A stretch of 52,561 nucleotides of DNA. Origin: a virus. The notes below the pieces were generated by a model. That model was given only the letters and a program-made list of their open reading frames with translations, was not told the DNA's origin and did no database searches. The DNA is taken from the IMG/VR virus record IMGVR_UViG_3300035670_000290, positions 1-52,561 of that record. One strand, given 5' to 3'. Made by a program: the position numbers and the translations under genes. This document shows, in pieces, positions 51,884 through 52,561 of this stretch (its first letter is position 1; each line of letters opens with the position of its first letter).

Positions 51884-52561
51884 TGACTTATCTATACAAT
51901 AAAAACGTGAACGTTCTCAATGCGAATGTAATCGTATCGAATACAAATCCATTGCCTGTTACTGCAATTACTAATATCTACAATGCTACAGGTAATCTTG
52001 ATACAACCAAAGACGCATTTGGGAAAGCTCGTGTGGTTGAGCCATATACTCTCTTTGACTCTAATTTTATTTACTCAGATAATTCTCGAGACTGGAACTC
52101 AAATACTGTAAACAGTGGCTCTACTGCATTCGTTGCAAATCAATCTCACATTGCAATGACTGTCACAGGAAGTTCTGGCAGTAAAGTGATTCGAGAAACA
52201 AAGAAAGCGTTCAAGTATCAGCCAGGAAAAAGTTTGCTCACGATGAGTTCTTTTCAAATGGCTCCGATCAATGCTTATGGCGCGAATACAGAACTACGTC
52301 AAAGAGTCGGATATTTCGATGAGAATAACGGAACATATTTGGAAGCCAATGGAAACACGCTGATTCTTGTAATGCGTTCCAACAAGACCAATACAGTAGA
52401 AGAAGTTCGTGTTCCGCAGTCTCAGTGGAGCGTTGATAAACTTGATGGAACTGGTGGGTCGAATCTCACAATCAATATTGCAAACTCACAGATCTTCTGG
52501 ACCGATACTGAATGGCTCGGTGTCGGTTCTGTTCGTGCTGGATTCGTAATCGACGGTCAGT
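51883..52561 (+). CDS. Large virion structural protein, N-terminal part (partial)
   Basis: The ATG at 51883 opens a frame that runs off the window end (226 codons seen). FGKARVVEPYTLFDSNFIYS, KKAFKYQPGKSLLTMSSFQM, LRQRVGYFDENNGTYLEANG and NSQIFWTDTEWLGVGSVRAG match the N-terminal region of a structural protein found in the tail region of many T4-like marine phages. Its exact position in the virion is not known to me. It is translationally coupled to the previous gene. Confidence 0.85.
   Translation, partial: MTYLYNKNVNVLNANVIVSNTNPLPVTAITNIYNATGNLDTTKDAFGKARVVEPYTLFDSNFIYSDNSRDWNSNTVNSGSTAFVANQSHIAMTVTGSSGSKVIRETKKAFKYQPGKSLLTMSSFQMAPINAYGANTELRQRVGYFDENNGTYLEANGNTLILVMRSNKTNTVEEVRVPQSQWSVDKLDGTGGSNLTINIANSQIFWTDTEWLGVGSVRAGFVIDGQ

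Noticed and set aside
10281-52561. Diversity-generating retroelement driving adhesin variation
   Set aside because: No reverse transcriptase, no template/variable repeat pair and no adenine-biased substitution block are visible.
1-52561. tRNA genes or an integrase/attachment site
   Set aside because: I looked for cloverleaf-like TTCGAAT contexts and recombinase motifs. The TTCGAAT hits at 11383 and 13825 are inside coding sequence for DSNRN, and no recombinase is encoded.

Overview
The window looks like one strand of a tailed-phage genome of the T4-like marine or freshwater myovirus type. Every gene I accept is on the + strand. Genes abut or overlap by 1-11 bases (ATGA, TAATG and TGATG junctions). 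The few real gaps carry copies of a T4-type late-promoter element (xATAAATA or CTAAATA). Products are virion proteins, a lysis set and small phage-type proteins. I see no tRNA, rRNA, integrase, transposase, CRISPR array or U-tract terminator. Base composition is moderate, with no obvious break along the window. The host cannot be named from sequence alone.

Layout. (1) 1-323: 3' end of a nucleotide-sugar epimerase/dehydratase, probably the edge of a sugar or capsule-type module. (2) 354-8438: a run of probable head-associated or accessory genes. These are a ligase-fold-like protein, a 908-residue fusion of nucleotidyltransferase, P-loop kinase and small phage domains, a cupin-like protein, a Dps/ferritin-like protein, and several Lys/Glu-rich or small conserved phage proteins. 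Several start with a T4 capsid-targeting-like N-terminus. (3) 8440-10249: a lysis-type set of lipoprotein, two-helix membrane protein and bifunctional endolysin (GH19 plus peptidase M15). (4) 10281 to the end: about 42 kb of fibre, adhesin and decoration genes in at least seven paralogous families. These are collagen-like GPQ/GPT fibres, an alanine-heptad coiled-coil fibre, poly-glycine adhesin-like proteins, ~110-residue beta proteins, IPT/Ig/LamG proteins, an S74-chaperone fibre and a cupredoxin-bearing fibre. Two 2OG-Fe(II) oxygenases are embedded among them.

How they may work together. The most striking order is a three-gene cassette that occurs five times. A protein with a fibre or anchor N-terminus ends in a short hydrophobic tail (FHPFLFL, FSYFLGF, VIALS, NPFMLAGM, FLMSGL). 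A ~110-residue beta protein follows, then a glycine-rich protein. I read this as a stalk, cap and adhesin arrangement, analogous in logic to T-even gp37/gp38 tips. Ten further genes share an N-terminal motif (PGxAIxxNTITTTQL) followed by very different display domains, which suggests a common docking site on the virion. The oxygenases could modify the phage's own fibres, but this is inference. Late-promoter spacing to the start codon is very regular (22-27 nt), except before two fibre genes. In both, the longer leader can fold into clear RNA hairpins.
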